DNA of 64,000 nt, from contig NZ_JAIWYX010000005.1 of NCBI RefSeq assembly GCF_020251205.1, positions 62,001 through 126,000 of the forward strand, written 5' to 3'. This document shows, piece by piece, positions 46,526-55,358 of this stretch. Within the stretch, counting starts at the first letter, position 1; every line of letters begins with the position of its first letter. The notes below the pieces were generated by a model. It searched no databases, was not told the origin of the DNA, and worked only from the letters and a program-made list of their open reading frames with translations. Source of the DNA: Arthrobacter sp. M4. Its GTDB lineage: Bacteria > Actinomycetota > Actinomycetes > Actinomycetales > Micrococcaceae. The translations under genes were made by a program, and so were the position numbers.

Positions 46526-47103
46526 GAAATAGACAACTTTACGGAATTTGTGAAATTCGAATAAATTCGGTGGTCAAGTCCGGATTGATCGTGTACCTTT
46601 TATTCCAGATCCTAGAGCGAATTGCCGGGATCATTTATGCGCTTCCTGTCGGCCTGAGCCGCCGGGGGCCTGGCGGAAGAGGAGGTTGGGAGATGATTAC
46701 CTTGACTAGCGATTGGACGATTGACGCTGGCCATGCCCCGGCCTTCCGCTGCCGTGCGCGCAATTTTCGAGGCCTGTCCGCAGCCTGAAATCGGGGTCAG
46801 TCCCCTGGTCAATCCGGGCTGAACCAGCGATCTTCGCTCTGACACATATCCATTGCTGATGCCGCTGCGTGGCAATTTTGTGTCCTGTGGGCTAAAAGCC
46901 TGAGGGAAGAACCCTTCACCACGCCGTGTCCCGCGAAAAATCCGGGCTGGCTGCGATGCGTTCCCACCTTTGGCCTGTTACGCGTCGAGTGGATTTCAGC
47001 TATTTTGTGCTCCCGTTATCGGCCTTCTTTTATCTCAATGGCCGGTCTATTTGCCATGCCAAATTTGTCCCATGAGGACTATTTTCCGAAAGGAGGTGAC
47101 TTG
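46526..47103. other. Intergenic region upstream of the 45-aa protein gene
   Basis: Nearly 580 bases. Contents seen: a short AT-rich inverted repeat GAATTT-GTG-AAATTC at 46544-46558, a weak 31-codon frame at 46693-46788, and toward the end the strong ribosome binding site of the next small gene. The region is AT-richer than its surroundings and presumably contains the promoter of the small gene. Confidence 0.55.
46693..46788 (+). CDS. Possible small protein (31 aa)
   Basis: ATG is preceded by GAGGAGG at 7 bases spacing. The product begins MITLTSDWTIDAGHAP and ends in a basic Ala-rich tail. The ribosome binding site is the only positive evidence. There is no recognisable domain, terminator or coupled neighbour. 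Confidence 0.25.
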   Translation: MITLTSDWTIDAGHAPAFRCRARNFRGLSAA

Positions 47104-47241
47104 ATGCGCAGGAAAGCCAAGAATTCCACCATATTCAACTGGAACCCAACCCCCAGGGACTGGAACCTCATCAATGGTCAGTTATTCGACCAGCGCCGTG
47201 AAGATGTCTATGTGATCCTCCACACCAGCGCGATCCGCTGA
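47104..47241 (+). CDS. Small protein with near-ideal ribosome binding site (45 aa), unknown function
   Basis: The ATG follows AAGGAGGTGAC, which matches the 16S rRNA 3' end over its whole length. The product begins MRRKAKNSTIFNWNPTPRDW and includes NLINGQLFDQRRE, with no membrane helix. A strong terminator starts 28 bases after the stop codon, so the gene looks like its own short transcription unit. A TTG one codon upstream is also in frame. I do not recognise the family. Confidence 0.6.
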   Translation: MRRKAKNSTIFNWNPTPRDWNLINGQLFDQRREDVYVILHTSAIR

Positions 47242-47268
47242 CTAGTTGCGGCAAGATCGAGGGGTCAT

Positions 47269-47320
47269 GGGGAGCCCACGCCAGTTAAGCAGGTCTGTCC
47301 AGGGCGTGGGGCTCCCCTTT
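47269..47320 (+). terminator. Rho-independent terminator
   Basis: GGGGAGCCCACGCC (47269-47282) pairs with GGCGTGGGGCTCCCC (47303-47317), with one bulged G and a 20-base loop, followed by TTTCG. It closes the unit of the 45-aa protein. Confidence 0.8.
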
Positions 47321-47344
47321 CGCGGGCTTCATTTAGCGGACTGT

Positions 47345-48826
47345 ATGCTCGAAACCATGCAGGAGACAGAGCCGCACCATCAGCCGAGGCGTGCGCGCTT
47401 TGTTGTTCCCAGCCGAGCTGACGCGCTGCTGCGCAACTTCACTGAGCTCATCGGCGGTCCTCTGGGACACCGAACCGAGCCGGGGGTTGTCCTGCCACGG
47501 ATCTTCACCGTGGAGCGCGTACTGATCATCTTGACGGTGATCGCGGCGCTGCTTGCCGTAGTGGTCAAGAATCACTGCAGGCTCAACGGCTGGCAGATTC
47601 CCACCCAGTTCTACGCCACCTGCTATTCCGACTTCCCGGAGCTGTTTCGCAACCGCGGCCTGGGCGACGGGGTTTTCCCCTTCTTCACCCAAGGGAGCTA
47701 CTTCGAGTACCCGGTGATCATGGGGGTTATTGCCGGGGCAACGGCTGCACTGGTACCCGGATCCGGCGTGAACGCCAGCCGCGTCCTAGGGTACTTCGAC
47801 GTCAACGCCACCCTCGTGGCCGCCGTTTGGATCGTCACGGTCCTGGCAACTTCCCGAATGAGCGCCCGTCGGCCATGGGACGCGGCGATGGTCGCCCTGG
47901 CACCGGGCATCATTCTGGCCGGCCTGATCAATTGGGACATGTGGGCCGTTGGCATGTTGGCCGTTGCCATGCTGGCATTTTCCCGTGGCCGCCTGGTGGT
48001 GGCGGGCATCTTCATTGGCTTAGGCACGGCCACCAAGCTCTATCCACTGTTGATCATGGGGGCCATCCTTGTGCTGGCCCTGCGGACTGGAAAGCTGAAA
48101 CCATTGCTGGTGACCGCCGCGTCCGCGGCTGGAGCTTGGCTGGCCGTAAACCTCCCGGTCGCTGCGATCAATCCAACCGGCTGGCGCTATTTTTTTGAGT
48201 TTTCCGAGGACCGACCTGCCGGCTACAGCTCCCTCTGGTTCGCCTACAACCTAGTGGCGGACCGGCTGCACTGGGTTCCTCTTGAGGCTGCCCTCATCAA
48301 TACCGCCGGCACGTGGCTTTTCCTGGCTGCCTGTGGCCTGATCGCACTGTTGGGCATCACGGCTCCGCGACGCCCGCGGCTGGCGCAATTGGCGTTCCTG
48401 ATCGTGGCGGCGTTTATCCTCACCAACAAGGTGTATTCGCCGCAGTTTGTTCTGTGGCTGGTGCCACTGCTGGCCCTTGCCCGGCCACGTTGGCGTGATT
48501 TCCTTCTCTGGCAGGCTGCAGAAGCCCTCCACTGGGGCGCTGTGTGGATGTACCTTGGCCAGGTAACCAGTGGAGGCCCTAGCCAGCACAACATAGATAT
48601 GCCGTACTACGTACTAGCAGTTGTTGCACACATGCTGGCCACGGCATATTTGATGTTCCGCGTGGTGTGGGATGTCTGGGATCCGCACTTCGATCCGGTT
48701 CGCGTGCATGGAATGGACGATCCGCAAGGGGGCCCGTTTGCAGGTAGTCCTGACCGGTTACGCCTGGACCTGAATCGGCCTTCGGCCTCTGTGCTGCCGT
48801 GGCGGAGGGCCGTCAACCGGACGTAG
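47345..48826 (+). CDS. Glycosyltransferase family 87-like (DUF2029) membrane protein (493 aa)
   Basis: Polytopic membrane enzyme of the polyprenyl-phosphate-mannose transferase type. About ten hydrophobic helices are visible from FTVERVLIILTVIAALLAVV onward. Family features include GDGVFPFFTQGSYFEYPVIM with its aromatic/acidic loop and LGTATKLYPLLIMGAI, plus NKVYSPQFVLWLVPLLAL near the C-terminus. I start at ATG 47345, just past the upstream terminator; an ATG four codons on is an alternative. Acceptor is unknown; lipomannan-type glycolipids are a family-based guess. Confidence 0.85.
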   Translation: MLETMQETEPHHQPRRARFVVPSRADALLRNFTELIGGPLGHRTEPGVVLPRIFTVERVLIILTVIAALLAVVVKNHCRLNGWQIPTQFYATCYSDFPELFRNRGLGDGVFPFFTQGSYFEYPVIMGVIAGATAALVPGSGVNASRVLGYFDVNATLVAAVWIVTVLATSRMSARRPWDAAMVALAPGIILAGLINWDMWAVGMLAVAMLAFSRGRLVVAGIFIGLGTATKLYPLLIMGAILVLALRTGKLKPLLVTAASAAGAWLAVNLPVAAINPTGWRYFFEFSEDRPAGYSSLWFAYNLVADRLHWVPLEAALINTAGTWLFLAACGLIALLGITAPRRPRLAQLAFLIVAAFILTNKVYSPQFVLWLVPLLALARPRWRDFLLWQAAEALHWGAVWMYLGQVTSGGPSQHNIDMPYYVLAVVAHMLATAYLMFRVVWDVWDPHFDPVRVHGMDDPQGGPFAGSPDRLRLDLNRPSASVLPWRRAVNRT

Positions 48827-48892
48827 TCCGTGTGAAGTTTTCACGACGTTGCCCGCTTGCTATGGTTGAGGCTGGCTAAAAGTTTCTTTTTG

Positions 48893-48902
48893 ATACTTAG
48901 TA
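48893..48902. promoter_or_regulatory. Possible HxlR operator
   Basis: A small palindrome ATACTTAGTA-like (TACT/AGTA arms) lies 13 bases before the HxlR start. Regulators of this family bind short palindromes of this sort, and self-regulation is plausible. Confidence 0.3.
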
Positions 48903-48914
48903 CCTCAATGGAAG

Positions 48915-49358
48915 TTGGGTTCCTGCGTGAATCGTCGCCAGCTCCTGGACCGGGAAGTCGTACATAACGGCGGTGCCCCGTTGCCAGCAAACATCCTGGA
49001 CCCGGATTGTCCATCGAGGGTAATTTTCCAGCGCGTAGGCGATAAATGGGCTTCGCTGGTAATTGAGGTTCTGCGGAACGGCCCGGCTCGCTTCTCCGAA
49101 CTGCGGTCCATGGTTCATGTGGTGACGCCGAAGGTCCTCACCCAGACCCTGCGCACGCTGGAACGGGATGGCCTGGTGACCCGTACTGTGTATGCCCAGG
49201 TTCCGCCACGTGTGGACTACCAGCTGACCGATCTGGGCGAATCCCTCCTGGAGCCTTTGGGCCTGTTGCGACAGTGGGCGGAGAACAACGTCCCTGCCAT
49301 CCTCCGGGCCCGTCATGCTTACGATGACACCGCGGATGAGGTCCTGCCCGCACGGTAG
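48915..49358 (+). CDS. HxlR family winged helix-turn-helix regulator (147 aa)
   Basis: Transcription regulator. The HxlR fold is clear: VGDKWASLVIEVLRNGPARF, SELRSMVHVVTPKVLTQTLR (recognition helix region) and LERDGLVTRTVYAQVPPRVD. A cysteine in ILDPDCPSRV precedes the fold where redox or aldehyde-sensing members keep theirs. TTG 48915 is listed; GTG 48927 is equally possible. No divergent target gene is next to it, so its regulon is unknown. Confidence 0.88.
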   Translation: MGSCVNRRQLLDREVVHNGGAPLPANILDPDCPSRVIFQRVGDKWASLVIEVLRNGPARFSELRSMVHVVTPKVLTQTLRTLERDGLVTRTVYAQVPPRVDYQLTDLGESLLEPLGLLRQWAENNVPAILRARHAYDDTADEVLPAR

Positions 49359-49393
49359 GTGACGGGCGCCGTCGTCGGCCCTACTGTTGCTGC

Positions 49394-49735
49394 ATGGACA
49401 ACCGCAACCCGGACGTTGACGCTTGGCTGCAGAAATATGACAACCCCAACAGGCAACTTGTTGCCGACATCAGGGCCTTCATCTTGTCCGTGGACCCATC
49501 CGTCGGCGAGGCCATCAAATGGCAAGCGCCCACGTTTATTTACAAGGGCAACATTGCGTCTTTCTTCCCCAAGTCAAAGAAGAACGTCACGCTGATGTTC
49601 CACCAAGGCGCATCAATCAGCGATGAGGGCGGGCTGTTGGAAGGCGAAGGCGAAGTATCCAGGGTTGCCAGGTTCCTGGATCAGGCTGATTTCGAGGCGA
49701 AGAAACCTGCATTGGAGGCCATCATCCGGGACTGA
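49394..49735 (+). CDS. DUF1801 domain protein (113 aa)
   Basis: Small soluble protein with the DUF1801 fold (SCP2-like alpha/beta). Visible signature: IRAFILSVDPSVGEAIKWQA, then PTFIYKGNIASFFPKSKKNV and LMFHQGA. Such proteins are common in actinobacteria and have no assigned biochemical role. Same strand as the HxlR gene, 35 bases behind it. Confidence 0.88.
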   Translation: MDNRNPDVDAWLQKYDNPNRQLVADIRAFILSVDPSVGEAIKWQAPTFIYKGNIASFFPKSKKNVTLMFHQGASISDEGGLLEGEGEVSRVARFLDQADFEAKKPALEAIIRD

Positions 49736-49810
49736 ATTCGCACCAAGGGCTAGCCGGGGCGATTGGCGCCCGAACAGCGCGGCGCGGAACTGTCAGTGTC
49801 AGCAGGCATA

Positions 49811-51814
49811 ATGGCCCGGGTGGGGAACCCTAGGAATATCGTGTTGGGCCTCGTTGCCCTGGTGACTGCTGGCACGCTGACGGCGTGCGACGACGGACGT
49901 GCTGGAGCGGAAAGCGGAGCCAAGCAGTTGGCCGCTGCCCTGTCGGCGCTCGACGTCGGATCGCTCACCCTGGATGGGATCCAACAGGATGCTGCGGCCA
50001 AGAGGCTGGCCGCGGTCTTCAAGGAACTGGCGCCAGCCAAGCCGAATGTCAGCGCCGGGAAAGTTGATCTCTCCAGTGACAAGGCAACGGTTCCGCTTGA
50101 GTATTCCTGGAAGGTCGGCGAAGCCGAATGGAAGTACACCACCCAGGCGACGTTGGCCAAGTCTAAGGACCAGTGGCGCGTCCAATGGACTTCGGGGATG
50201 CTCGCGCCGGAATTGACGGACGGTGAAGTCCTTGACCTCAAAGTCTCTACTGCCCAGCGCGGAAACATTCTGGGTGCAGGAGACGCGCCCATCGTCGTCG
50301 ACCGCCCGGTTTATCGCGTTGGCATCGACAAGACCAAGGTGCCCGCAGAGCAAGCCGATGCTTCCGCCCGGGCATTGGCTGGATTAGCCGGACTCGATGC
50401 AACTACCTATGCCCAACAAGTGGCAGCGTCGGGCCCACAAGCCTTCGTTGAAGGCATTGTTCTGCGTGCCTTCACGCCGGAAATCAGCCAAGCCAAGTTG
50501 GCAACCATTCCCGGTGCAGTTAGCGTGCAGGACACCATGCCCTTGGCCCCGACTCGCACCTTCGCGCGGGCTGTGCTTGGAAGCGTCGGACAGGCCAGCG
50601 CGGAGCAAATCGAGAAAACCAACGGGGCGCTGCAGCTCGGAGACACTACGGGCAACGGCGGGCTCCAGGAACAATACGATTCCCTCTTGCGAGGCACTGA
50701 CGGTGTGACCATCGGAGCCGTGCCTGCTGAACCCCCTGCCGGATCAGCGGCCTCGGCTCGGGAGTTGTTCGCGGTGAAGGCCGTGAGTGGCGCATCGCTC
50801 AAGACAACTCTTGACCCGCGGCTGCAGCAATTGGCGGAAGACACCTTGGCAGGGGTTGGCCCAGCGTCCGCGATTGTTGCCCTCCGTCCCTCGAATGGAG
50901 CGGTCCTCGCAGCGGCCAGCGGTCCAGGGAGCAACGGCTATAACACGGCGATGCTGGGTCAGTACGCTCCCGGATCGACGTTCAAGATTGTCGATTCCCT
51001 GGCAATGATCCGCAACGGTATGACACCCGATTCCAAGGTCAACTGCACGCCGACGCTGACCGTCGACGGCAGAACTTTCAAGAATGCCGAGGGGTATCCG
51101 GAAGGTTCACTGGGCTCGGTGACACTCCGCGATGCGTTCGCGCACTCTTGCAACACGGCGTTCATAGCCGCACGGGACGGCGTCAGCCAAGCCCAGCTGG
51201 AATCCGCGGCCACGTCGCTCGGGGTGGCTGTGGAGGCGCCCAAACTTGGTGCCGCAGCGTTCCTGGGTTCAGTCCCCGGCAGCGCGGAGGGCACAGAGCA
51301 CGCGGCATCGATGATCGGTCAGGGCAAGGTCCTGCTGTCTCCCCTAGCGGCCGCGGTGATGGCCGCGTCGGTCGCCCAGGGATCTCCAGTCTCGCCCCAG
51401 CTTGTCCTAAACCCCGACGCCGTGCCGCAGCCTTCGGGGGGAGCGTCGCCGTCGGCTGTTCCGACTGGATCCGCTGCCGGGTCAGGTTCAGCGGTGCCAT
51501 CCGGTTCTGCGCCGAGTGCCCAAGCAACCGCGCCGGCTACTCCCGTCACCAAGCAGGAGGCTGCCCAACTATCCGACATGATGCGCGCAGTGGTCACCTC
51601 CGGCCATGCAGGCTTCCTGACTGAGGTCCGGGGAGCTCCTGTGGGCGCCAAGACCGGTACCGCCGAGTACGGCAAGGAGAACCCACCGAAGACACATGCG
51701 TGGATCGTTGCTGTTCACGGGGACCTTGCCGTGGCCGTGTTTGTTGAGGATGGCGGACTGGGCGCGACAACCAGCGGCCCGCTCCTGAAGCAGTTCCTCA
51801 CGGCCGCTGGGTAG
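49811..51814 (+). CDS. Penicillin-binding transpeptidase, lipoprotein (667 aa)
   Basis: Class B-like PBP. The signal peptide ends in a lipobox (LVTAGTLTAC), so it is lipid-anchored outside. An NTF2-like MecA-N domain follows (about residues 25-150), then a dimerisation region. The transpeptidase has SxxK in APGSTFKIV, SxN in AHSCNTAF and KTG in GAKTGTAEYG. A Pro/Ser/Ala-rich loop interrupts the domain before the KTG. I start at ATG 49811, where the signal peptide begins. MecA-N PBPs are often less sensitive to beta-lactams. Confidence 0.92.
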   Translation: MARVGNPRNIVLGLVALVTAGTLTACDDGRAGAESGAKQLAAALSALDVGSLTLDGIQQDAAAKRLAAVFKELAPAKPNVSAGKVDLSSDKATVPLEYSWKVGEAEWKYTTQATLAKSKDQWRVQWTSGMLAPELTDGEVLDLKVSTAQRGNILGAGDAPIVVDRPVYRVGIDKTKVPAEQADASARALAGLAGLDATTYAQQVAASGPQAFVEGIVLRAFTPEISQAKLATIPGAVSVQDTMPLAPTRTFARAVLGSVGQASAEQIEKTNGALQLGDTTGNGGLQEQYDSLLRGTDGVTIGAVPAEPPAGSAASARELFAVKAVSGASLKTTLDPRLQQLAEDTLAGVGPASAIVALRPSNGAVLAAASGPGSNGYNTAMLGQYAPGSTFKIVDSLAMIRNGMTPDSKVNCTPTLTVDGRTFKNAEGYPEGSLGSVTLRDAFAHSCNTAFIAARDGVSQAQLESAATSLGVAVEAPKLGAAAFLGSVPGSAEGTEHAASMIGQGKVLLSPLAAAVMAASVAQGSPVSPQLVLNPDAVPQPSGGASPSAVPTGSAAGSGSAVPSGSAPSAQATAPATPVTKQEAAQLSDMMRAVVTSGHAGFLTEVRGAPVGAKTGTAEYGKENPPKTHAWIVAVHGDLAVAVFVEDGGLGATTSGPLLKQFLTAAG

Positions 51815-51923
51815 CGTCTTGGCCACGGCGCTGCTTGCGCCTGGTGTCCCTAGGGCTCCATGGTTCCACGCGGTTAGGCACCAAAGGGGTGATATCCGTA
51901 TCCAAACTCGGGATAGTTGAGTT

Positions 51924-53192
51924 ATGGAGGGGAATCAGCGAACGACGTGTCTGGTGGTGGGTGGAGGGCCCGCTGGGATCATGTTGGGACTGTTGTTGGC
52001 CCGCGCTGGGGTCCAAGTCACGGTCCTGGAGAAGCATGCCGACTTCCTTAGGGACTTTCGGGGCGACACGGTGCACCCCTCCACGATTAGATTGCTCGAC
52101 GAGCTCGGTTTGGGTGAAGGCTTCCGTGCACTCCCGCAAAGCAAGCTTGGCAGCTTCCGGCTTCCCAAGGGCGGGGGCGACGTCACCCTTGCCGACTTCG
52201 GGAGGCTACGGTCTCCGTACAACTACATCGCAATGGTGCCGCAGTGGGACTTCCTGACCTTCTTGGTGGAAGCCGCCCAAAAAGAGCCGACTTTCACGAT
52301 CCGGCTGAACACCGAGGCCACAGACTTGCTGTACGACGACCGTGGAAAAGTCACAGGAGTGGCCTACCGCACCCGGGAGACCTCCGGCGGGGAGACCGGA
52401 ACTGGTGAAATCCGTTCCGACCTTACGGTGGCGTGCGATGGACGGGGGTCGGTATTGCGGCAGAAGGCAGGGATGCTCCCCCGGGAGTTCCCGGTTCCCT
52501 TCGACACGTGGTGGTTCCGACTCTCCCGCAATCCGGACAAACAGGAGATTGCAAGCCTTACACCCCGTTTCGCGGGCAACGAGGTGTTGTTGAGCCTGAC
52601 TCGGAGGGACTACTACCAAATTGCCTACATAGCGAGGAAGGGAATGGACCCGCAGCTACGCGCCGAGGGTGTTGAGCGTTTTCGCGGGCGCGTATCCCGC
52701 TTGCGGCCAGACTTCGCCGACCGCGTGGACGAGATCCGCTCCATGGATGATCTGCACCTGCTGGACGTTAGGCTCAACAGAATAGAGCGTTGGCACAAAC
52801 CCGGACTTCTCCTGATCGGCGATGCCGCACATGCCATGTCCCCGGCCGGAGGAGTTGGCATCAACCTGGCCATTCAGGACGCCGTGGCGGCGGCGAAACG
52901 GATCGCAGAGCCGCTCCTCCGTGGGAATATCGGTGAAGCGGACCTGGCCTCAGTCCAAAAGCGCCGCTGGTTCCCCACAGTAGTAATACAGAACGTGCAG
53001 TTGCTTCTTCAGGAGGCCATTTTCGGCCCCGCAGTGCGCGGACAATTGGCCGGTCCCCCAAGCCCTGTGCTGTTCATGGCCCGCCACGTGCCCTGGTTCC
53101 GCAAGCTGCCTGCACTCATGATTGGCTTTGGTCCACGGCCGGAGCATGCCCCTGACTTTGCACGTCGGGAACCGGCTGGCGTTGGGCATTAG
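51924..53192 (+). CDS. FAD-dependent aromatic-type monooxygenase (422 aa)
   Basis: Para-hydroxybenzoate hydroxylase-fold flavoprotein. The dinucleotide site is CLVVGGGPAGIMLGLLLARA, the second FAD contact DGRGSVLRQKAG, and the GD motif LLIGDAAHAMSPAGGVGINL. Substrate is unknown. Related actinobacterial proteins are annotated as FAD-dependent oxidoreductases. It lies alone, 186 bases before the DeoR gene. Confidence 0.9.
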   Translation: MEGNQRTTCLVVGGGPAGIMLGLLLARAGVQVTVLEKHADFLRDFRGDTVHPSTIRLLDELGLGEGFRALPQSKLGSFRLPKGGGDVTLADFGRLRSPYNYIAMVPQWDFLTFLVEAAQKEPTFTIRLNTEATDLLYDDRGKVTGVAYRTRETSGGETGTGEIRSDLTVACDGRGSVLRQKAGMLPREFPVPFDTWWFRLSRNPDKQEIASLTPRFAGNEVLLSLTRRDYYQIAYIARKGMDPQLRAEGVERFRGRVSRLRPDFADRVDEIRSMDDLHLLDVRLNRIERWHKPGLLLIGDAAHAMSPAGGVGINLAIQDAVAAAKRIAEPLLRGNIGEADLASVQKRRWFPTVVIQNVQLLLQEAIFGPAVRGQLAGPPSPVLFMARHVPWFRKLPALMIGFGPRPEHAPDFARREPAGVGH

Positions 53193-53329
53193 CCCGGTGC
53201 TGGACCGGGAACGGGAGCTGGCCAGACGGCGACGCCGCATGGCTGAACGCGCTGGTGCTGTACGGCCAACCTGGAAGGTCAAGGAGTGACCCACGCCGTT
53301 CTTCGGCGGTATGAAACCGAATTCACATC

Positions 53330-53361
53330 AAATGATCATGATTGATGATTAAATGATCATT
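53330..53361. promoter_or_regulatory. Probable DeoR operator: two ATGATCAT palindromes
   Basis: AAATGATCAT occurs at 53330-53339 and again at 53351-53360, exactly 21 bases apart (two helical turns), with TTGATGATT between. It lies about 20 bases before the deoR-type start, suggesting autoregulation. Confidence 0.6.
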
Positions 53362-53379
53362 GTCTGCTAACTTTGACTA

Positions 53380-54147
53380 GTGAAGACGGAAGACCGGCAC
53401 CGGTTGATTGGAGACCTCCTGCGTAAGCGGGAGGAAATCACCGTTGACGAGCTCATTGCAGAATGCGGCGCTTCCGGGGCCACCATCCGACGCGACCTTG
53501 ACGTGCTTGCCAGCCACGGAGTCCTTCGACGAATCCACGGCGGAGCCAGAAGCCTGGTGGCTCGAGGTGACACTCCTGGTTACGGCCAGCGGGAGCTGGA
53601 GGATCAGGGTGCCAAGGTCAGGATCGCGTCAGCTGTAGCCGAACTCTTGGGTGACCGTCAGTACGTATGGCTGGACAGCGGCTCAACTGCCACGGAAATT
53701 GCGCGGAAGTTGGCGCGTCGGGAGATGACAATCATGCCGATGTCCCTCCGCTCGGTTCAAATCCTGGCGGAACCTCAGTCCGGGAGCAGCCCGAACTTGC
53801 TTATGCCCGGTGGGAGCCTCGTCCCCGGCGAACTCTCCTTTCGTGGCCCCATGGCCGAATCAAATATTCGATCACTGCGCTTCGACGTCGCCGTCGTGAC
53901 GCCCTGTGCAGTGTCCTTGAAGGACGGACTACTTGCCCACGACCTGGAGGACGCTGCGATCAAGCGGGCTGGCATCGAGTCCGCAGCCCGGGTTGTCGCC
54001 GCCTGCAGCGGAAGCAAATGGAACGCGAATGCGGTCGCCCTTGTGGCGGCCATGGAATCGGTGGATGTCCTCGTAACCGACCGGCAGCCAGACCCCAACG
54101 AACTTGACCAACTTGAAAGGCTTTCCGTGGAAGTTGTCACCGTATGA
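53380..54147 (+). CDS. DeoR/GlpR family transcription regulator (255 aa)
   Basis: N-terminal DeoR helix-turn-helix (RHRLIGDLLRKREEITVDEL and CGASGATIRRDLDVL, then LRRIHGGARSLVA). A C-terminal sugar-phosphate sensor domain follows, with WLDSGSTATEIAR. GTG start. The stop overlaps the MFS start by 4 bases, so the regulator and transporter form one unit controlled by the upstream palindromes. The sensed ligand is likely a phosphorylated sugar (family knowledge). Confidence 0.93.
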   Translation: MKTEDRHRLIGDLLRKREEITVDELIAECGASGATIRRDLDVLASHGVLRRIHGGARSLVARGDTPGYGQRELEDQGAKVRIASAVAELLGDRQYVWLDSGSTATEIARKLARREMTIMPMSLRSVQILAEPQSGSSPNLLMPGGSLVPGELSFRGPMAESNIRSLRFDVAVVTPCAVSLKDGLLAHDLEDAAIKRAGIESAARVVAACSGSKWNANAVALVAAMESVDVLVTDRQPDPNELDQLERLSVEVVTV

Positions 54148-55358
54148 CCGCGAACAAAGAGATCAACGTCCAGGCGGCAGCCGTGGCCACGTTCGTCGTC
54201 TTCGCCATGAACGGACTGGTCTTTGCCAGCTGGGCTGCCCGAATTCCCGCTGTGACGGAGGCCTTGAGCCTCACATCCGGCCAGATGGGAACCCTGCTGC
54301 TATGCATCGCCGTTGGTTCGCTGATTGCACTTCCATCCGCAGGCTGGGTTATCAACAGGATCGGAACCGGGAACACCGTCCGCGGCGCCGGCGTGGTGGT
54401 CGCCGTCGCTGGCCTGGGCATCGCCTTGGCCCTCAAGGTGGGATCGGTCATCCTGACCGCAGTCGGCCTGTTTTTCTTCGGCATTGCGATTGGCCTGTGG
54501 GATGTTGCCCAGAACATCGAAGGTGCGGATGTGGAACACCGGATGAAGCGCACCATCATGCCGCAGTTCCACGCAGCTTTTAGCGGTGGAGCCTTCATCG
54601 GAGCGCTCCTTGGAGCTGGTCTGTCCCAGCTAGGCGTTGGGCTCCCGGCCCACCTGATTGCCATCGTGGCCCTTGTTCTTCTAACCGGCCTTATTGCTCC
54701 CCGCTTCTTCATTCCGCACGCTGCCCCGGCCGAGGCCGCGGAGGTGGACGGCGAACGGGCCAAGCCCGGGGCAGCGTGGCGCGATGGCCGCACTCTGCTG
54801 ATCGGCGTGGTGGTCCTCGGTGCCACACTCACGGAAGGCGCCGGCAACGACTGGATCTCCAAGGCAACGGTGGACGGCCTCCACGCTTCAGAATCCGTCG
54901 GAGCCATCTTGTTTGCTGTGTTTGTTGCCGGAATGACCCTGATGCGCTTCCTCGGTGGATCCGTGATAGACCGCTTCGGTCGCGTGCCCGTGCTGCGTGC
55001 CAGCATGGCAGCCGCTGCGGCGGGCTTGGCCCTGTTTGTGTTTGCCAACAACATCATCCTTGCGGGGATAGGGGCCGTTCTTTGGGGCGTTGGCGCGGCG
55101 TTGACTTTCCCCATGGGCATGTCGGCCGCAGCGGACGACCCCAAGCACGCGGCAGCAAGGGTTTCCGTGGTCTCGACCATCGGCTACATCGCGTTCCTCG
55201 CAGGCCCTCCCCTGCTTGGTTACCTTGGCGACCTCACAGGCATTCACCGGGCACTGTTGGCTATTGGGGCGCCGATTCTCCTTGCGCTGCTGCTCGCCGG
55301 CGCCGCCCGGCCCTTGAAAGCCAAGTCAGCATCCGCCGAGCGTCAGTATTCTCCCTGA
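54144..55358 (+). CDS. MFS transporter (404 aa)
   Basis: Twelve-helix major facilitator. ASWAARIPAVTEALSLTSGQ and the signature region GSLIALPSAGWVINRIGTGN are visible, and the second half begins near WRDGRTLLIGVVVLGATLTEG. It resembles the YbjJ-type subgroup often encoded beside DeoR regulators. Substrate is unknown, possibly a sugar-related compound given the partner. The last 98 bases overlap the convergent PAP2 gene. Confidence 0.92.
   Translation: MTANKEINVQAAAVATFVVFAMNGLVFASWAARIPAVTEALSLTSGQMGTLLLCIAVGSLIALPSAGWVINRIGTGNTVRGAGVVVAVAGLGIALALKVGSVILTAVGLFFFGIAIGLWDVAQNIEGADVEHRMKRTIMPQFHAAFSGGAFIGALLGAGLSQLGVGLPAHLIAIVALVLLTGLIAPRFFIPHAAPAEAAEVDGERAKPGAAWRDGRTLLIGVVVLGATLTEGAGNDWISKATVDGLHASESVGAILFAVFVAGMTLMRFLGGSVIDRFGRVPVLRASMAAAAAGLALFVFANNIILAGIGAVLWGVGAALTFPMGMSAAADDPKHAAARVSVVSTIGYIAFLAGPPLLGYLGDLTGIHRALLAIGAPILLALLLAGAARPLKAKSASAERQYSP

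Noticed and set aside
53191-53289. Short Arg-rich frame after the FAD monooxygenase (LDRERELARRRRRMAERAG...)
   Set aside because: It could be a frameshifted tail of the monooxygenase or a tiny gene, but no ribosome binding site or family supports either. The monooxygenase is already full length.
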